Position numbers and translations under genes: made by a program
Notes under the pieces: model-generated
What the model was told of the DNA's origin: nothing
What the model saw: only the letters and a program-made list of their open reading frames with translations
Database searches by the model: none
Shown here: piece after piece, positions 35,997 to 44,539 of the stretch
Layout: every line of letters begins with the position of its first letter
Numbering within the stretch: position 1 is the first letter of the stretch
Assembly: GCF_916618885.1 (NCBI RefSeq)
Contig: NZ_CAKAKH010000001.1
Span: 682,001-746,000, forward strand
DNA: 64,000 bases
Source of the DNA: Marinilactibacillus sp. Marseille-P9653
Lineage (GTDB): Bacteria; Bacillota; Bacilli; Lactobacillales; Carnobacteriaceae_A
Reading direction: 5' to 3'

Positions 35997-36031
35997 ATTC
36001 ATTATACCGTGGAATTCTACGTAATGTAGAA
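35968..36031 (+). promoter_or_regulatory. Additional switch operators after the Cro-like gene
   Basis: GTCACGTAGTGTGTA at 35968-35982 is identical to the operator in the early promoter spacer. A related perfect inverted repeat, TTCTACGTAATGTAGAA, lies at 36015-36031, 31 bp before the next gene. They may control readthrough into the second early gene or load extra repressor for looping. Confidence 0.6.
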
Positions 36032-36061
36032 CTATAAATACGGAATTAAGGAGGAATTGCA

Positions 36062-36328
36062 ATGTCAATTTTAAGCAAGGAGACAGAAGAGGAGTTAACA
36101 GAGAGAGTTTTAGCTCTCGTGGAAATTAGCATAGCCAAAAATGAAGAACGGAACAAACAGCGTCAAAGGTATTTAAGGATTCCGGAAGCAGTCGTCTATT
36201 GTGGAGTTTCAAGAGCAACCTTAGATCGATGGGTTATCAAATATGGATTGAAAAGATTCACTAGAGATCAGATAGTTTTATACGATCGCAAAGATTTAGA
36301 TGAATTTATAATCAAATACAAAATTTAG
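36062..36328 (+). CDS. Excisionase-like / MerR-type helix-turn-helix protein
   Basis: Protein of 88 residues. A charged N-terminal helix (about 1-38) is followed by an excisionase-type winged helix: YLRIPEAVVYCGVSRATLDRWVIKYGLKRF and VLYDRKDLDEFI. Proteins of this kind act as recombination directionality factors or as transcription factors. There is no other Xis candidate in the window, so a role in excision is possible, though its early-operon position also allows a regulatory one. AAGGAGGA precedes the ATG. Confidence 0.75.
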   Translation: MSILSKETEEELTERVLALVEISIAKNEERNKQRQRYLRIPEAVVYCGVSRATLDRWVIKYGLKRFTRDQIVLYDRKDLDEFIIKYKI

Positions 36329-36344
36329 AAAGGAGTTGCTGAAT

Positions 36345-36503
36345 ATGGAACAGAAAGAAAAAATTGAATTTATTTTAGAAGTCTCACCAAATTTGGAAAA
36401 AATCATCAAGTTTGCTTCCGATGATCAAATTGACAATCTAGTAATTGATGCTCAATACAAACTAGATCATCAGATTAATGTTGCTGCTGCTGAACGTATA
36501 TAG
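36345..36503 (+). CDS. Small hypothetical early phage protein
   Basis: A 52-residue acidic protein beginning MEQKEKIEFILEVSPNLEKI. Ribosome site AAGGAGTTGC lies 6 nt before the ATG at 36345, and the gene fits exactly between its neighbours on the same strand (16 nt on each side). The leucine/isoleucine spacing suggests two helices. No family is recognised. Confidence 0.6.
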   Translation: MEQKEKIEFILEVSPNLEKIIKFASDDQIDNLVIDAQYKLDHQINVAAAERI

Positions 36504-36518
36504 AAAGGAAAAAATTAA

Positions 36519-37271
36519 ATGGAAACTATGATTTCAATGACTACAACGCAAACTATTGAATCTAGAGAAGTTGCAGAAATGATTGATCGGAAGCATTCGG
36601 AACTACTGAAATATATTCGTAGAATTATAGGCTATTTAGCCGAAGGGGAAATTCACTCCGGCTCATTCTTTTTAGAATCATCTTATTTTGATCAAAATAA
36701 TCAACCAAGACCTTGCTATCTATTAAGCAAACAAGGATGCGAAATGGTTGCAAATAAATTAACTGGTCGAAACGGTACCATTTTCACAGCGAAGTATGTC
36801 CAGCGTTTTAATGAAATGGAAATGACTAATTGGGATTCTTACATGATAGATGATCCAGTTAAAAGAGCTGAGAAATGGATAGTAGAGCAAGAAAGAACCA
36901 AGCAACTAGCATTGGAGAATGATGAAATGAAACCTAAAGCAGCATTCGCAGATAGTGTTACGGCATCTGGAGATACGATTCTGGTAAGGGACCTTGCTAG
37001 ATTCTTAAAACAAAACGGTATGAACATTGGCCAGAATCGATTATTCGAAAGACTTAGAAAAGATGGTTATCTAATTAAAAGTGGAAGTCGGAAAAACACA
37101 CCTACTCAGAAAGCGATGGACTTGGGATTGTTCAAGACAACAGAAAGAACCATTCAACGTTCTGAAGGTAGTGAGATCAAAATCACAACTAAAGTAACAG
37201 GCAAAGGGCAATTCTATTTTATCAATAAATACTTGGAGGAATTTAATAACAATGAAATCAATGGTGATTAA
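36519..37271 (+). CDS. Phage antirepressor (Rha N-terminus, KilAC C-terminus)
   Basis: Protein of 250 residues. Residues about 10-110 match the Rha/pRha domain (SREVAEMIDRKHSELLKYIR, SYFDQNNQPRPCYLLSKQG, TAKYVQRFNEME). About 150-245 match the ANT/KilAC antirepressor domain (RDLARFLKQNGMNIGQNRLF and KGQFYFINKYL). Such proteins antagonise phage repressors or influence the lysis-lysogeny choice. AGAAAGGA precedes the ATG. The stop overlaps the next gene by 20 bases. Confidence 0.88.
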   Translation: METMISMTTTQTIESREVAEMIDRKHSELLKYIRRIIGYLAEGEIHSGSFFLESSYFDQNNQPRPCYLLSKQGCEMVANKLTGRNGTIFTAKYVQRFNEMEMTNWDSYMIDDPVKRAEKWIVEQERTKQLALENDEMKPKAAFADSVTASGDTILVRDLARFLKQNGMNIGQNRLFERLRKDGYLIKSGSRKNTPTQKAMDLGLFKTTERTIQRSEGSEIKITTKVTGKGQFYFINKYLEEFNNNEINGD

Positions 37272-37773
37272 CACTCAAATTAAAACAGCAATAAGTAGAA
37301 AAGGTATGAAGCAGTCACAGCTAGCTAAGAAAACGAACAGAGCAAACTCTACTATTAACGGCTACGCAAATACAGAACCAGCACCAATTGATGCGATGGC
37401 AGATATTGCAGAAGCAATGAACGATAGCTTACTCTCTCAAGACTTTGCAAACATGGGGTTCGGACAGTTTCCATCAATGAATAGTGATGTATTCCAAGAC
37501 AACGTATTGAGTATGGAAGTTATCCATGGAATTGAAGCAACAGAAAGAAAGAGTTACAAACAAGCTGCGCTAATAGCCGTTTCTAAAAATAAAGAAAATC
37601 TAGATAAAGAGGATAAAGAAGCGCTGTGGAATTACGCAATGAACTTTTTAGATGAGATCTTCATCGAGTTAAGATACGTCATTTCATTATTGGATCTATT
37701 GGATATGAGTTTAATGCAGGCAATTAAGCAAAGGAGACCGCTATGGGTATCAAAACGTTATCTCAAGAAGTAG
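37252..37773 (+). CDS. Phage helix-turn-helix protein
   Basis: Protein of 173 residues with an XRE-like helix-turn-helix in the first 65 residues (TAISRKGMKQSQLAKKTNRANSTI) and a helical C-terminal region of unknown role. This layout occurs in early-region regulators of Lactobacillales phages. The ATG at 37252 has GGAGG 12 nt upstream inside the antirepressor gene. The last 10 codons overlap the following gene, which implies coupling. Function beyond DNA binding is not known. Confidence 0.7.
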   Translation: MKSMVINTQIKTAISRKGMKQSQLAKKTNRANSTINGYANTEPAPIDAMADIAEAMNDSLLSQDFANMGFGQFPSMNSDVFQDNVLSMEVIHGIEATERKSYKQAALIAVSKNKENLDKEDKEALWNYAMNFLDEIFIELRYVISLLDLLDMSLMQAIKQRRPLWVSKRYLKK

Positions 37774-38036
37774 AGAAAAGAGGTGCTAAAACATTGTTAG
37801 AAAGGTTCAGAAGTTATGTAGATAGAAACTTGATCAAATTAGCAGGACTACTTGCGCTGTTCATCTTAACGATTGAAGTTCACAAGTCAGAAGTTGAAAG
37901 GCGTATTTCGATGGGAAATCCACCTACATGGGGAGGAGAAATATTAATCATTCCTATCGGACTACTATTGTATTACTTGATCAAAAGCTTTAGAGAATCA
38001 TGGGAAGAATTTAAAGGGAATGACTGGTATGCATAA
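37743..38036 (+). CDS. Small membrane protein of the early region
   Basis: Protein of 97 residues with two predicted membrane helices (LIKLAGLLALFILTIEV at about 31-47 and GEILIIPIGLLLYYLI at about 65-80). A basic N-terminus suggests an N-in orientation. AAAGGAG precedes the ATG. It overlaps the HTH gene by 31 bases. It may be a superinfection exclusion or host-takeover protein, but nothing in the sequence proves this. Confidence 0.6.
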   Translation: MGIKTLSQEVEKRGAKTLLERFRSYVDRNLIKLAGLLALFILTIEVHKSEVERRISMGNPPTWGGEILIIPIGLLLYYLIKSFRESWEEFKGNDWYA

Positions 38037-38040
38037 AAAA

Positions 38041-38062
38041 AGACACCTCTGCAAAGGTGCCT
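38041..38062 (+). other. Short hairpin between early genes
   Basis: GACACCT and AGGTGCC arms close a small CTGCAA loop. There is no T-run, so it is more likely an mRNA-stability or processing element than a terminator. Confidence 0.35.
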
Positions 38063-38110
38063 AAGAAAAATAACTTAATCATATTATAACAAATAAAAGG
38101 AGCGATTTAT

Positions 38111-40129
38111 ATGCAAAGAATCGAATTATCATCTATGAAAATACGGAATTTCAAAGGGTTTAAGGAGTTTGAATTTACTCCAAGTGGAAAGAATCAAAAA
38201 ATAGAAGGAGAGAATGGTACTGGTAAATCTTCAATCTATGATGCATTTTCTTGGGTACTATTTGGAAAAGACAGCCATGATTCATCTGCTTTTGCTTGGA
38301 AGCCACTGGATAAGAGAAATAAAGAGATCAATCACTTAGAAACAGAAGTGGAAGCAACACTAGATATCGATGGCTCTGAGTTAGTTCTTTCTAGAATGGT
38401 CAGTGAAAAATGGACCCGTAAACGTGGATCGGATAGCAAATCATTTGAAGGTCACGAAACGATTTACCGTATCGATGGAATTAAGACAACTAAAACGAAA
38501 TATATGAAAAAGATTGAAGAGGTCATTCCAGAAGAAACATTCAAGCAGCTTACGAACGTTTATTTCATCGCTGAAGTTATGAAGGCAAAAGACCGCCGAA
38601 GCTTACTATTCTCACTAGTTGAAGAAGTATCTGATCAAGAGGTCATTGATAGCAAAAATGAACTAATACCTCTAAATAACCTTTTAAATGGTCGTCTAGT
38701 TGATGATGTACGTCAGTTGATTACAGAAGAAAAACGTAATGTGAACAAAGATTTAGACCGTATTCCAGATCGTATTGATGAAGTTGATAGATCTCTTCCG
38801 GATTTAAGCAAATTAGATAAAGAAGAAATAGGAAAAGAACTATTAATCGTTTCACATACTATAACTGAGGTAGAAGAAGAGTTAGCTTCATTCTCTAATG
38901 GCAGTCGTCTTACGAATCTCAAATCAAAGCTTCAAACAAAAGAAGCTGAACTACAGACAGCAAGAAGTAATTACCAAATAAAGCAGAATGAATCAATTGA
39001 AGATCTTCAAAATCAGAGAACAGAATTATTTGATGCTGCAATGGAAGCTAACAACGATTTGAAGGATGAAGAAAGTATCACGGAGAACTTGCAGAAAGAA
39101 GTAGAAACTTTTGAGTCTGAAATTAAAGATATCGAAGCTGAACAAAATGACTTAAGAGAAGAATTCAAGAAAGTACATGCAGAAATATATCCTGAATTTG
39201 ATGAACACAAACAATCTTGCTCAGTGTGTGGTCAAGACTACCCGGAAGAGAAACAAGTTGAGATCAAGGGGAACTATGATAGAGAGAAAGAACAATTCAA
39301 TATAAATAAAGCTAAGCGACTAGAAGATATCAACTTAACTGGCAAAGAACTAACTAAGAAGAAAGAAAGCTATGCTAAATCGATTGAAGACAAGCAAGAA
39401 AAGCTATTAGATCGTTCTCTTCTTGAAAGATTAACTAGACAACGTGATAAGTTGAAAGGTCAGCATGAAGATATCAAAAAACAAATTGAAGAGATTAAAC
39501 ATCAAGCAGATCCTTTTGAAGATTCTTCTGTATATGGATCTATCAATGCTCAAATCGATAAAATCAAACTTGATATCAAAAAGACAGAAGAATCGGCAGA
39601 TGAACAATTAAAAGAGAAAGAACATAGATTGAAAAAGCTTAAGGAAGATAAGGAAGCATTACAAGATAAGCTGTACCAATTCAAACAAGTTGATAAACAA
39701 GAACAGCGTAAACAAGAGTTGATTGAAGAAGAAAAAACTTTATCGGCTCGTTACGGCGAATTAGAGAACCAGCTGTACCTACTTGAAGAATTTGTAAGAA
39801 CAAAAGTCGCTATGCTGACTGGGCGCATTAATAAACTATTTGATTTTGTTGAGTTTAAATTATTTGAAGATCAGATAAACGGTGGACTGAAAGAGGTATG
39901 TGAACCGCTGGTAAATGGCATACCTTTCTCTAACGGATTAAACAGTGCTGCACGAATCAATGCAGGGTTAGACATCATTAACTCCTTGAGTCGATTAAAA
40001 GGCGTGAGCGCTCCAATTTTCATCGATAACAGCGAATCAATTACTAAAATAATTGATACAGAAGCGCAAACAATCCAACTAGTCGTAGTTGAAGGACAAA
40101 ACGAATTAAAAATTGAAGGAGTGGCATAA
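38111..40129 (+). CDS. SbcC/Rad50-like AAA ATPase of the phage recombination cassette
   Basis: Protein of 672 residues with the RecF/SMC/Rad50 layout: Walker A GENGTGKS at residues 33-40, two long coiled-coil arms (about 220-350 and 390-560), and a CSVCGQDYP zinc hook with Cys370 and Cys373 at the centre. The distal ATPase half near the C-terminus has FSNGLNSAARINAGLDIINSL, a signature-like region, and PIFIDNSESI as Walker B. Such ATPases work with a nuclease to process DNA ends. It is followed 2 nt later by bet, so it belongs to the phage recombination module. Confidence 0.85.
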   Translation: MQRIELSSMKIRNFKGFKEFEFTPSGKNQKIEGENGTGKSSIYDAFSWVLFGKDSHDSSAFAWKPLDKRNKEINHLETEVEATLDIDGSELVLSRMVSEKWTRKRGSDSKSFEGHETIYRIDGIKTTKTKYMKKIEEVIPEETFKQLTNVYFIAEVMKAKDRRSLLFSLVEEVSDQEVIDSKNELIPLNNLLNGRLVDDVRQLITEEKRNVNKDLDRIPDRIDEVDRSLPDLSKLDKEEIGKELLIVSHTITEVEEELASFSNGSRLTNLKSKLQTKEAELQTARSNYQIKQNESIEDLQNQRTELFDAAMEANNDLKDEESITENLQKEVETFESEIKDIEAEQNDLREEFKKVHAEIYPEFDEHKQSCSVCGQDYPEEKQVEIKGNYDREKEQFNINKAKRLEDINLTGKELTKKKESYAKSIEDKQEKLLDRSLLERLTRQRDKLKGQHEDIKKQIEEIKHQADPFEDSSVYGSINAQIDKIKLDIKKTEESADEQLKEKEHRLKKLKEDKEALQDKLYQFKQVDKQEQRKQELIEEEKTLSARYGELENQLYLLEEFVRTKVAMLTGRINKLFDFVEFKLFEDQINGGLKEVCEPLVNGIPFSNGLNSAARINAGLDIINSLSRLKGVSAPIFIDNSESITKIIDTEAQTIQLVVVEGQNELKIEGVA

Positions 40130-40131
40130 AC

Positions 40132-40899
40132 ATGGTAAACGAACTATTAGAAAAACCAACAGTATTTGAAGTGAATGGTGAAGAAGTCAAGTTGACCGGA
40201 ACTATGGTCAAAAGTTTTTTAACTAGTGGTAACGGAGCCGTATCCGATCAAGAGTTAGTAATGTTCATTAATCTCTGCAAATATCAAAAATTAAATCCAT
40301 TTTTAAAAGAAGCTTATCTAGTTAAATTTGGAACTAAAGATGCTCAAATCATCGTATCAAAAGAAGCATTCATGAAACGCGCAGAATCTCATCCTCAATA
40401 CGATGGATTCCAAGCTGGAATTATCGTTGAACGTGAAAATGGTCTCGTTGAAATAGAGGGTGCAATTAAATTGTCGAATGACAAAATACTAGGTGGCTGG
40501 GCCAAAATATATAGGAAAGATAGAGAGAGACCAGTAAGCGTGAAAATCGCCTTTCAAGAGTTTTCTAAAGGTCAATCTACTTGGAATACTATGCCACTCA
40601 ATATGATTCGAAAAACAGCCATAGTTAACGCTATGAGAGAAGCTTTTCCGGATAATCTAGGAGCTATGTATACGGAAGAAGAAGCACAACAAGATGGAAT
40701 AAAGACAGCTGAACCTATCGATGACGTTCAAAAAGAAATTGATGACAATGCAAATCAACAAATCATTGATTTTTCTGATCAGACAACTAGTACTGATAAT
40801 CAACAAACTATTAGAAAATCAGCTGAACCTGTTTCTGAAGTTATTGAAGAGCAAGGGGCTATGTTTGAAAACCTTGAAGACGTTATGCCGGACTTTTAA
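40132..40899 (+). CDS. bet: Phage recombination protein Bet (RecT-family single-strand annealing protein)
   Basis: Single-strand annealing protein of 255 residues that pairs complementary single strands during phage recombination. Motifs of the Bet/RecT family are visible: LCKYQKLNPFLKEAYLVKFG, QIIVSKEAFMKRAESHPQYDGFQAG, and TWNTMPLNMIRKTAIVNAMREAFP. The last 60 residues are a poorly conserved acidic tail. It starts 2 nt after the ATPase and its stop is 2 nt before the metallo-hydrolase, so the three are one transcript. Confidence 0.93.
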   Translation: MVNELLEKPTVFEVNGEEVKLTGTMVKSFLTSGNGAVSDQELVMFINLCKYQKLNPFLKEAYLVKFGTKDAQIIVSKEAFMKRAESHPQYDGFQAGIIVERENGLVEIEGAIKLSNDKILGGWAKIYRKDRERPVSVKIAFQEFSKGQSTWNTMPLNMIRKTAIVNAMREAFPDNLGAMYTEEEAQQDGIKTAEPIDDVQKEIDDNANQQIIDFSDQTTSTDNQQTIRKSAEPVSEVIEEQGAMFENLEDVMPDF

Positions 40900-40901
40900 T
40901 C

Positions 40902-41603
40902 ATGAAAATCAAAGTATACGGATCAAGTAGTTCTGGTAACTCTTATATGATTTCTGATGGAGAGAGTTCTTTAATGCTAGAAGCCGGTATTAATTTAAAG
41001 AGAATGCGTGATGTTGAATGGCAGTCGGTTGTTGGCTGCCTTATCACTCATGAACATGGTGACCATTCAAAGCATGCACAGGCTTTGTTGAAACAAACAG
41101 GAGTAGACGTTTATACAAGTAAGGGAACGCAAGAGGTTTTAAATTTACCCAACCATAGAGTTAAACCGTTGACTGCATTACAGCAACAGAAGATAGGTGA
41201 ATGGACTATTTTACCATTTGATGTTCAGCACGATGTAAATGAGCCTTTAGGGTTCTTTATCCAAACACCAAGTAATAAGAAAATCTTGTTCGCTACAGAT
41301 ACGTACTATATCAAATACAAATTCCCTGGTATAACGCACATGATGATCGAATGTAATTATTCGGTAGATATTCTAAATGAAAATGTTCGAAATGAGACCG
41401 TTGGAGCGTTTTTAAAACGAAGAGTTATAAAGAGTCACTTTGAACTCGAGAACGTCAAAACGTTCATAAAATCAAATGATGTGAGTCTATTAGAAGAAAC
41501 ATGGCTCTTACATCTATCAGATAATAACTCAGATGAAAGAAGATTTAAAAAGGAGATTCAGGCATTAACTGGTACACCAGTATATGTAGCTAGAGGAGTG
41601 TAA
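40902..41603 (+). CDS. Metallo-beta-lactamase-fold hydrolase
   Basis: Protein of 233 residues with the HxHxDH motif THEHGDHSKH (His50, His52, Asp54, His55) and the later Asp in LFATDTYY and His in KSHFELENV, as in MBL-fold phosphodiesterases and nucleases. A YycJ-like reading is possible. The gene is enclosed in the phage recombination cassette where many phages carry an exonuclease, so a nuclease role is a reasonable inference. The ATG follows the bet stop directly. No proof of substrate is in the sequence. Confidence 0.8.
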   Translation: MKIKVYGSSSSGNSYMISDGESSLMLEAGINLKRMRDVEWQSVVGCLITHEHGDHSKHAQALLKQTGVDVYTSKGTQEVLNLPNHRVKPLTALQQQKIGEWTILPFDVQHDVNEPLGFFIQTPSNKKILFATDTYYIKYKFPGITHMMIECNYSVDILNENVRNETVGAFLKRRVIKSHFELENVKTFIKSNDVSLLEETWLLHLSDNNSDERRFKKEIQALTGTPVYVARGV

Positions 41604-41606
41604 AGC

Positions 41607-42590
41607 ATGGCAAGACCAAGAAAAACGGGCATTGACTATTTCCCTTTTGACGTCGATTTCTTATCTGATATAAAAATCAGAAAGATTCTAAGAGGGTGCG
41701 GTGAAGGTGCAATAGGGATATTAATTAGTGTTTTATCCAATATTTACAGAGATGAAGGGTACTTTATCCTAGTTGATGACGACTTTTACTTCTTCATAGC
41801 AGATGAATTGGGTATTACAGAAGAGCAGGTCGCTAAAGTGATCAGCAAAGGTGTTGAAGTAGAGCTATTCAATAAGAGAATGTTCGACACGTATAAGATA
41901 CTAACGTCTTCCGGTATTCAAAAGAGATACATGAAGGCTACTGAAAAAAGGAAGAATGTGGAACTTGAAAAAACGTACTGTATTGTAGGCGATAAAAACA
42001 TTTCTAGTCACGTTAACTTAGTTAATGACGTAGTAAAGGTGGAAGAAACCGAGTTATCGGAGGAAGAAACCCCGGTTAATGACAACGGAAGTACACAAAG
42101 TATAGTACAGGATAGTAAAGGACAGGAAAGTAAAGTAACTACTACAGGTGGTAGCGAAGATTCTCCTTCCCAAAAATTTACGGCTTTAAGAGATTTTGAA
42201 ACATTGTGGTTATTCCCTAATCAATTCCAGAAAGAAGATCTTTACGATCTGATTGACAAACATGGAGAAGTGTTAGTATCGGCATCTATTCGATTAGCTG
42301 GTAGTAAAGACGTTCCTAAGAACAATGCTATTAACTTCTTAAAGGCTGTTCTAAAAGAATGGGCTGAAAACAACGTGACTAATCTGGAGCAAGTAGATGC
42401 CTACCAGCTTCAAAGAGATCAGAAGAATAAGAACCAGTATTCTACTAAACCGACAGGTCGAACCGAAACGATGCCTGCATGGGCTGATGAAGAGAACAAG
42501 GGTGAAGAAATAGACGAAGAGAAGCAGAAAGAGTTTGCTGAAAGACTAGAAAGAATTAGAAACAGAGGTAAAGCCAAACAGGAGGGATAA
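41607..42590 (+). CDS. Phage replication protein, DUF4373 (Lin1244/Lin1753-like) N-terminus
   Basis: Protein of 327 residues. Residues about 1-100 carry the DUF4373 replisome-organiser-like domain (RKTGIDYFPFDVDFLSDIKIRKI and the HTH around LGITEEQVAKVI). A low-complexity Glu/Ser/Thr linker (about 130-190) and a DnaD-like helical domain (about 195-265) follow, with a charged tail. It likely binds the phage origin and recruits host helicase. No helicase, helicase loader or SSB gene is seen nearby, so host proteins would supply these. Confidence 0.8.
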   Translation: MARPRKTGIDYFPFDVDFLSDIKIRKILRGCGEGAIGILISVLSNIYRDEGYFILVDDDFYFFIADELGITEEQVAKVISKGVEVELFNKRMFDTYKILTSSGIQKRYMKATEKRKNVELEKTYCIVGDKNISSHVNLVNDVVKVEETELSEEETPVNDNGSTQSIVQDSKGQESKVTTTGGSEDSPSQKFTALRDFETLWLFPNQFQKEDLYDLIDKHGEVLVSASIRLAGSKDVPKNNAINFLKAVLKEWAENNVTNLEQVDAYQLQRDQKNKNQYSTKPTGRTETMPAWADEENKGEEIDEEKQKEFAERLERIRNRGKAKQEG

Positions 42591-42592
42591 AC

Positions 42593-42787
42593 ATGTCTCA
42601 AGTCAATTTAGAAATAGATACTAAGCAACAATCGATTGAACGAACCGAGAAGTTTATCGAGGACTACGAAAAGCTATTGACTCAGCCAGCTTTGTCGAAT
42701 AGTGCTAGAGAACGTGCGGAGAAAGATGTTGACGCTATGAAAGAGGTTTTGGATATGGCTTACCGTTATGCGGATTTATTGGAGTAG
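42593..42787 (+). CDS. Hypothetical small coiled-coil phage protein
   Basis: A 64-residue protein predicted to be all helix, rich in Glu, Lys and Ala (TEKFIEDYEKLL, ERAEKDVDAMKEVLDMAY). The ATG overlaps the upstream ribosome-site region (GGAGGGATAAAC) 2 nt after the replication-protein stop. No family is recognised; the placement supports it being expressed. Confidence 0.6.
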   Translation: MSQVNLEIDTKQQSIERTEKFIEDYEKLLTQPALSNSARERAEKDVDAMKEVLDMAYRYADLLE

Positions 42788-42798
42788 GTGAATGATAT

Positions 42799-43620
42799 AT
42801 GAGACGAATACTAAATTATCCAGGTAGCAAGTGGCGTATGGCTGACCTAATCATAAAACAGTTCCCTGAACACAAATCTTATTTAGAACCTTATTTTGGT
42901 AGTGGAGCTGTTTTCTTTAATAAACCAAAAGACATTTTAGAAACGATCAATGATATAGATGGACGTATAGTTAATCTGTTTAAACAGACAAGAGAGAAAC
43001 CTCAGGAGTTGAGTTATTTAATCCAGATGACGCCTTACTCCAGAGAAGAGTATCAACTTTCTGGAAATATATCTGCTAATGATTTAGAAGATGCAAGAAG
43101 AATGTTAGTTAGGTGTTGGTTCGCAATCGGAGGAAAGACTAACGCAATGGTTGGGTGGAGAAGAAACATTTCTTGGAATGGGCCGTACAACACTTACGAC
43201 TGGTCAAATATACCTAACATTATATTAGATGCAGCAGAACGATTGAAAGATGCTCAAATCGAACATAAAGATGCAATTGATTTGATTGAAGAAATGAACG
43301 ATAAAGATACGCTTATCTATGCTGATCCACCATATTTAAATACTACGAGATCATCTAACCATTACTCGAATGAAATGGATGAGAGAGAACACTTTCGTTT
43401 AATTGATTCTTTAAAGCGACATGAAGGACCCGTTATCTTGAGTGGTTACGAAAGTGAGATTTATAGTGATTCACTTAAAGACTGGCAAAAGATTTACTTT
43501 GAAACAAGAGTGGGCATCAATAACCAAAATAAAAAGATCGCAAAAGAAGTACTTTGGATGAACTTTAAGCCAAACGGACAAATTGACCTAATGGAGTATC
43601 TGGAAGGAGCAAACCAATGA
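42799..43620 (+). CDS. DNA adenine methylase, D12 class (Dam-like)
   Basis: N6-adenine methyltransferase of 273 residues. AdoMet-binding motif I is YLEPYFGSGAVFF (about 33-45), preceded by YPGSKWRMADLI; catalytic motif IV is ADPPYL with DPPY at residues 176-179. The target recognition region lies between (about 60-150) and decides specificity, commonly GATC. Phage-encoded copies without a nuclease partner protect phage DNA from host restriction or serve regulation. No cognate endonuclease is present. The stop overlaps the next gene by 4 bases. Confidence 0.92.
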   Translation: MRRILNYPGSKWRMADLIIKQFPEHKSYLEPYFGSGAVFFNKPKDILETINDIDGRIVNLFKQTREKPQELSYLIQMTPYSREEYQLSGNISANDLEDARRMLVRCWFAIGGKTNAMVGWRRNISWNGPYNTYDWSNIPNIILDAAERLKDAQIEHKDAIDLIEEMNDKDTLIYADPPYLNTTRSSNHYSNEMDEREHFRLIDSLKRHEGPVILSGYESEIYSDSLKDWQKIYFETRVGINNQNKKIAKEVLWMNFKPNGQIDLMEYLEGANQ

Positions 43621-44000
43621 ACGCAGAAGTAGCGCAAGAATTCATGAAGATAGCGGCTAAACATTCACCAGATATTTTTATAAATTACAATCTTGAATTG
43701 ATTGTAATACCTAGAAACAATATTTATTTCAGACTCAAAGATGTCGAAAGTAAATTGGATTTACAACGCAAAGTTATTGAATGGCTTTCTAGAGGGTGTC
43801 ATACAGGGGTTAGCAATCCAGTCCAAAAGAAACTTAGAAATATTTGTAATGATTATCTGGGAACTTCATTCACTAAAGAAGAATTCGATTCAATCTACAC
43901 TTATTTGGGGAATGGCGTTGATAGCAAGGCAACGATTAAATTTATCGAATCAGGATTTAATTTAAATGTAATTGATAAATTGATGGAAGGAGCAAGTTGA
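43617..44000 (+). CDS. Hypothetical phage protein
   Basis: Protein of 127 residues without a recognised domain. Predicted helices dominate; a segment rich in basic residues, QRKVIEWLSRGCHTGV, may contact nucleic acid. It overlaps the methylase stop by 4 bases and its own stop overlaps the following ATG (TGATGA), so it is in a tightly coupled run of early genes. Confidence 0.6.
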   Translation: MNAEVAQEFMKIAAKHSPDIFINYNLELIVIPRNNIYFRLKDVESKLDLQRKVIEWLSRGCHTGVSNPVQKKLRNICNDYLGTSFTKEEFDSIYTYLGNGVDSKATIKFIESGFNLNVIDKLMEGAS

Positions 44001-44371
44001 TGAGTGATCAAAAAATGCAAGTCATCGTTAAATCTTATGACAAAACAGAATTGAGAATTGAGATGTCAGTTGAAGAAGGACAAGCGCTGATTGAAAACTT
44101 AAATGACAATTATTCTGTCATCGTAAATTTATTAGCAAAAACAAATGTCAGTAAATTAAACCAAGCAGACTACAATGCTTTATGGGCAGTCATGAGAGAT
44201 AAGCAAAGAGAATTCGAAATCGATTATACCGAGAAAATCAAGGGATGGACCAACGAACAACGTCTTAGGTTTGCTGGTTATACAGACGAGAATATCAAAG
44301 ATATGTTAGCTGAACATCCCGATGAAGACCCAGAAGAAGTTTTCTCTGATGAAATTAGTTATTGGGAATAG
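44000..44371 (+). CDS. Hypothetical phage protein
   Basis: Protein of 123 residues, acidic toward the C-terminus (EHPDEDPEEVFSDEISYWE). No domain is recognised. The ATG at 44000 shares its bases with the previous stop codon; a TTG one codon earlier is less likely. GGAGCAAG is the ribosome site. Confidence 0.6.
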   Translation: MSDQKMQVIVKSYDKTELRIEMSVEEGQALIENLNDNYSVIVNLLAKTNVSKLNQADYNALWAVMRDKQREFEIDYTEKIKGWTNEQRLRFAGYTDENIKDMLAEHPDEDPEEVFSDEISYWE

Positions 44372-44385
44372 AAAGGAGCAGGTGA

Positions 44386-44526
44386 ATGTTAGTAGAAGAA
44401 TTGATTAAGCAACTTGAAAAATTAGACCCTAATGCAGAAGTATTGCTGTATAACAACGATCAAGACACTTATGAGCCAGTAGATGGCGCTAGAAAAGATG
44501 TAACCGGAGATATCATTATTTTTTAG
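44386..44526 (+). CDS. Small hypothetical phage protein
   Basis: A 46-residue acidic protein, MLVEELIKQLEKLDPNAEVL at its start. The pattern LIKQLEKLDPNAEVLLYNND recalls short proteins from many phages with this fold, but no function is known. AAAGGAGCAGGTG lies directly upstream, and it fills the gap before recU with AGGAAGGAG following. Confidence 0.6.
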   Translation: MLVEELIKQLEKLDPNAEVLLYNNDQDTYEPVDGARKDVTGDIIIF

Positions 44527-44539
44527 GAAGGAGCACCAA

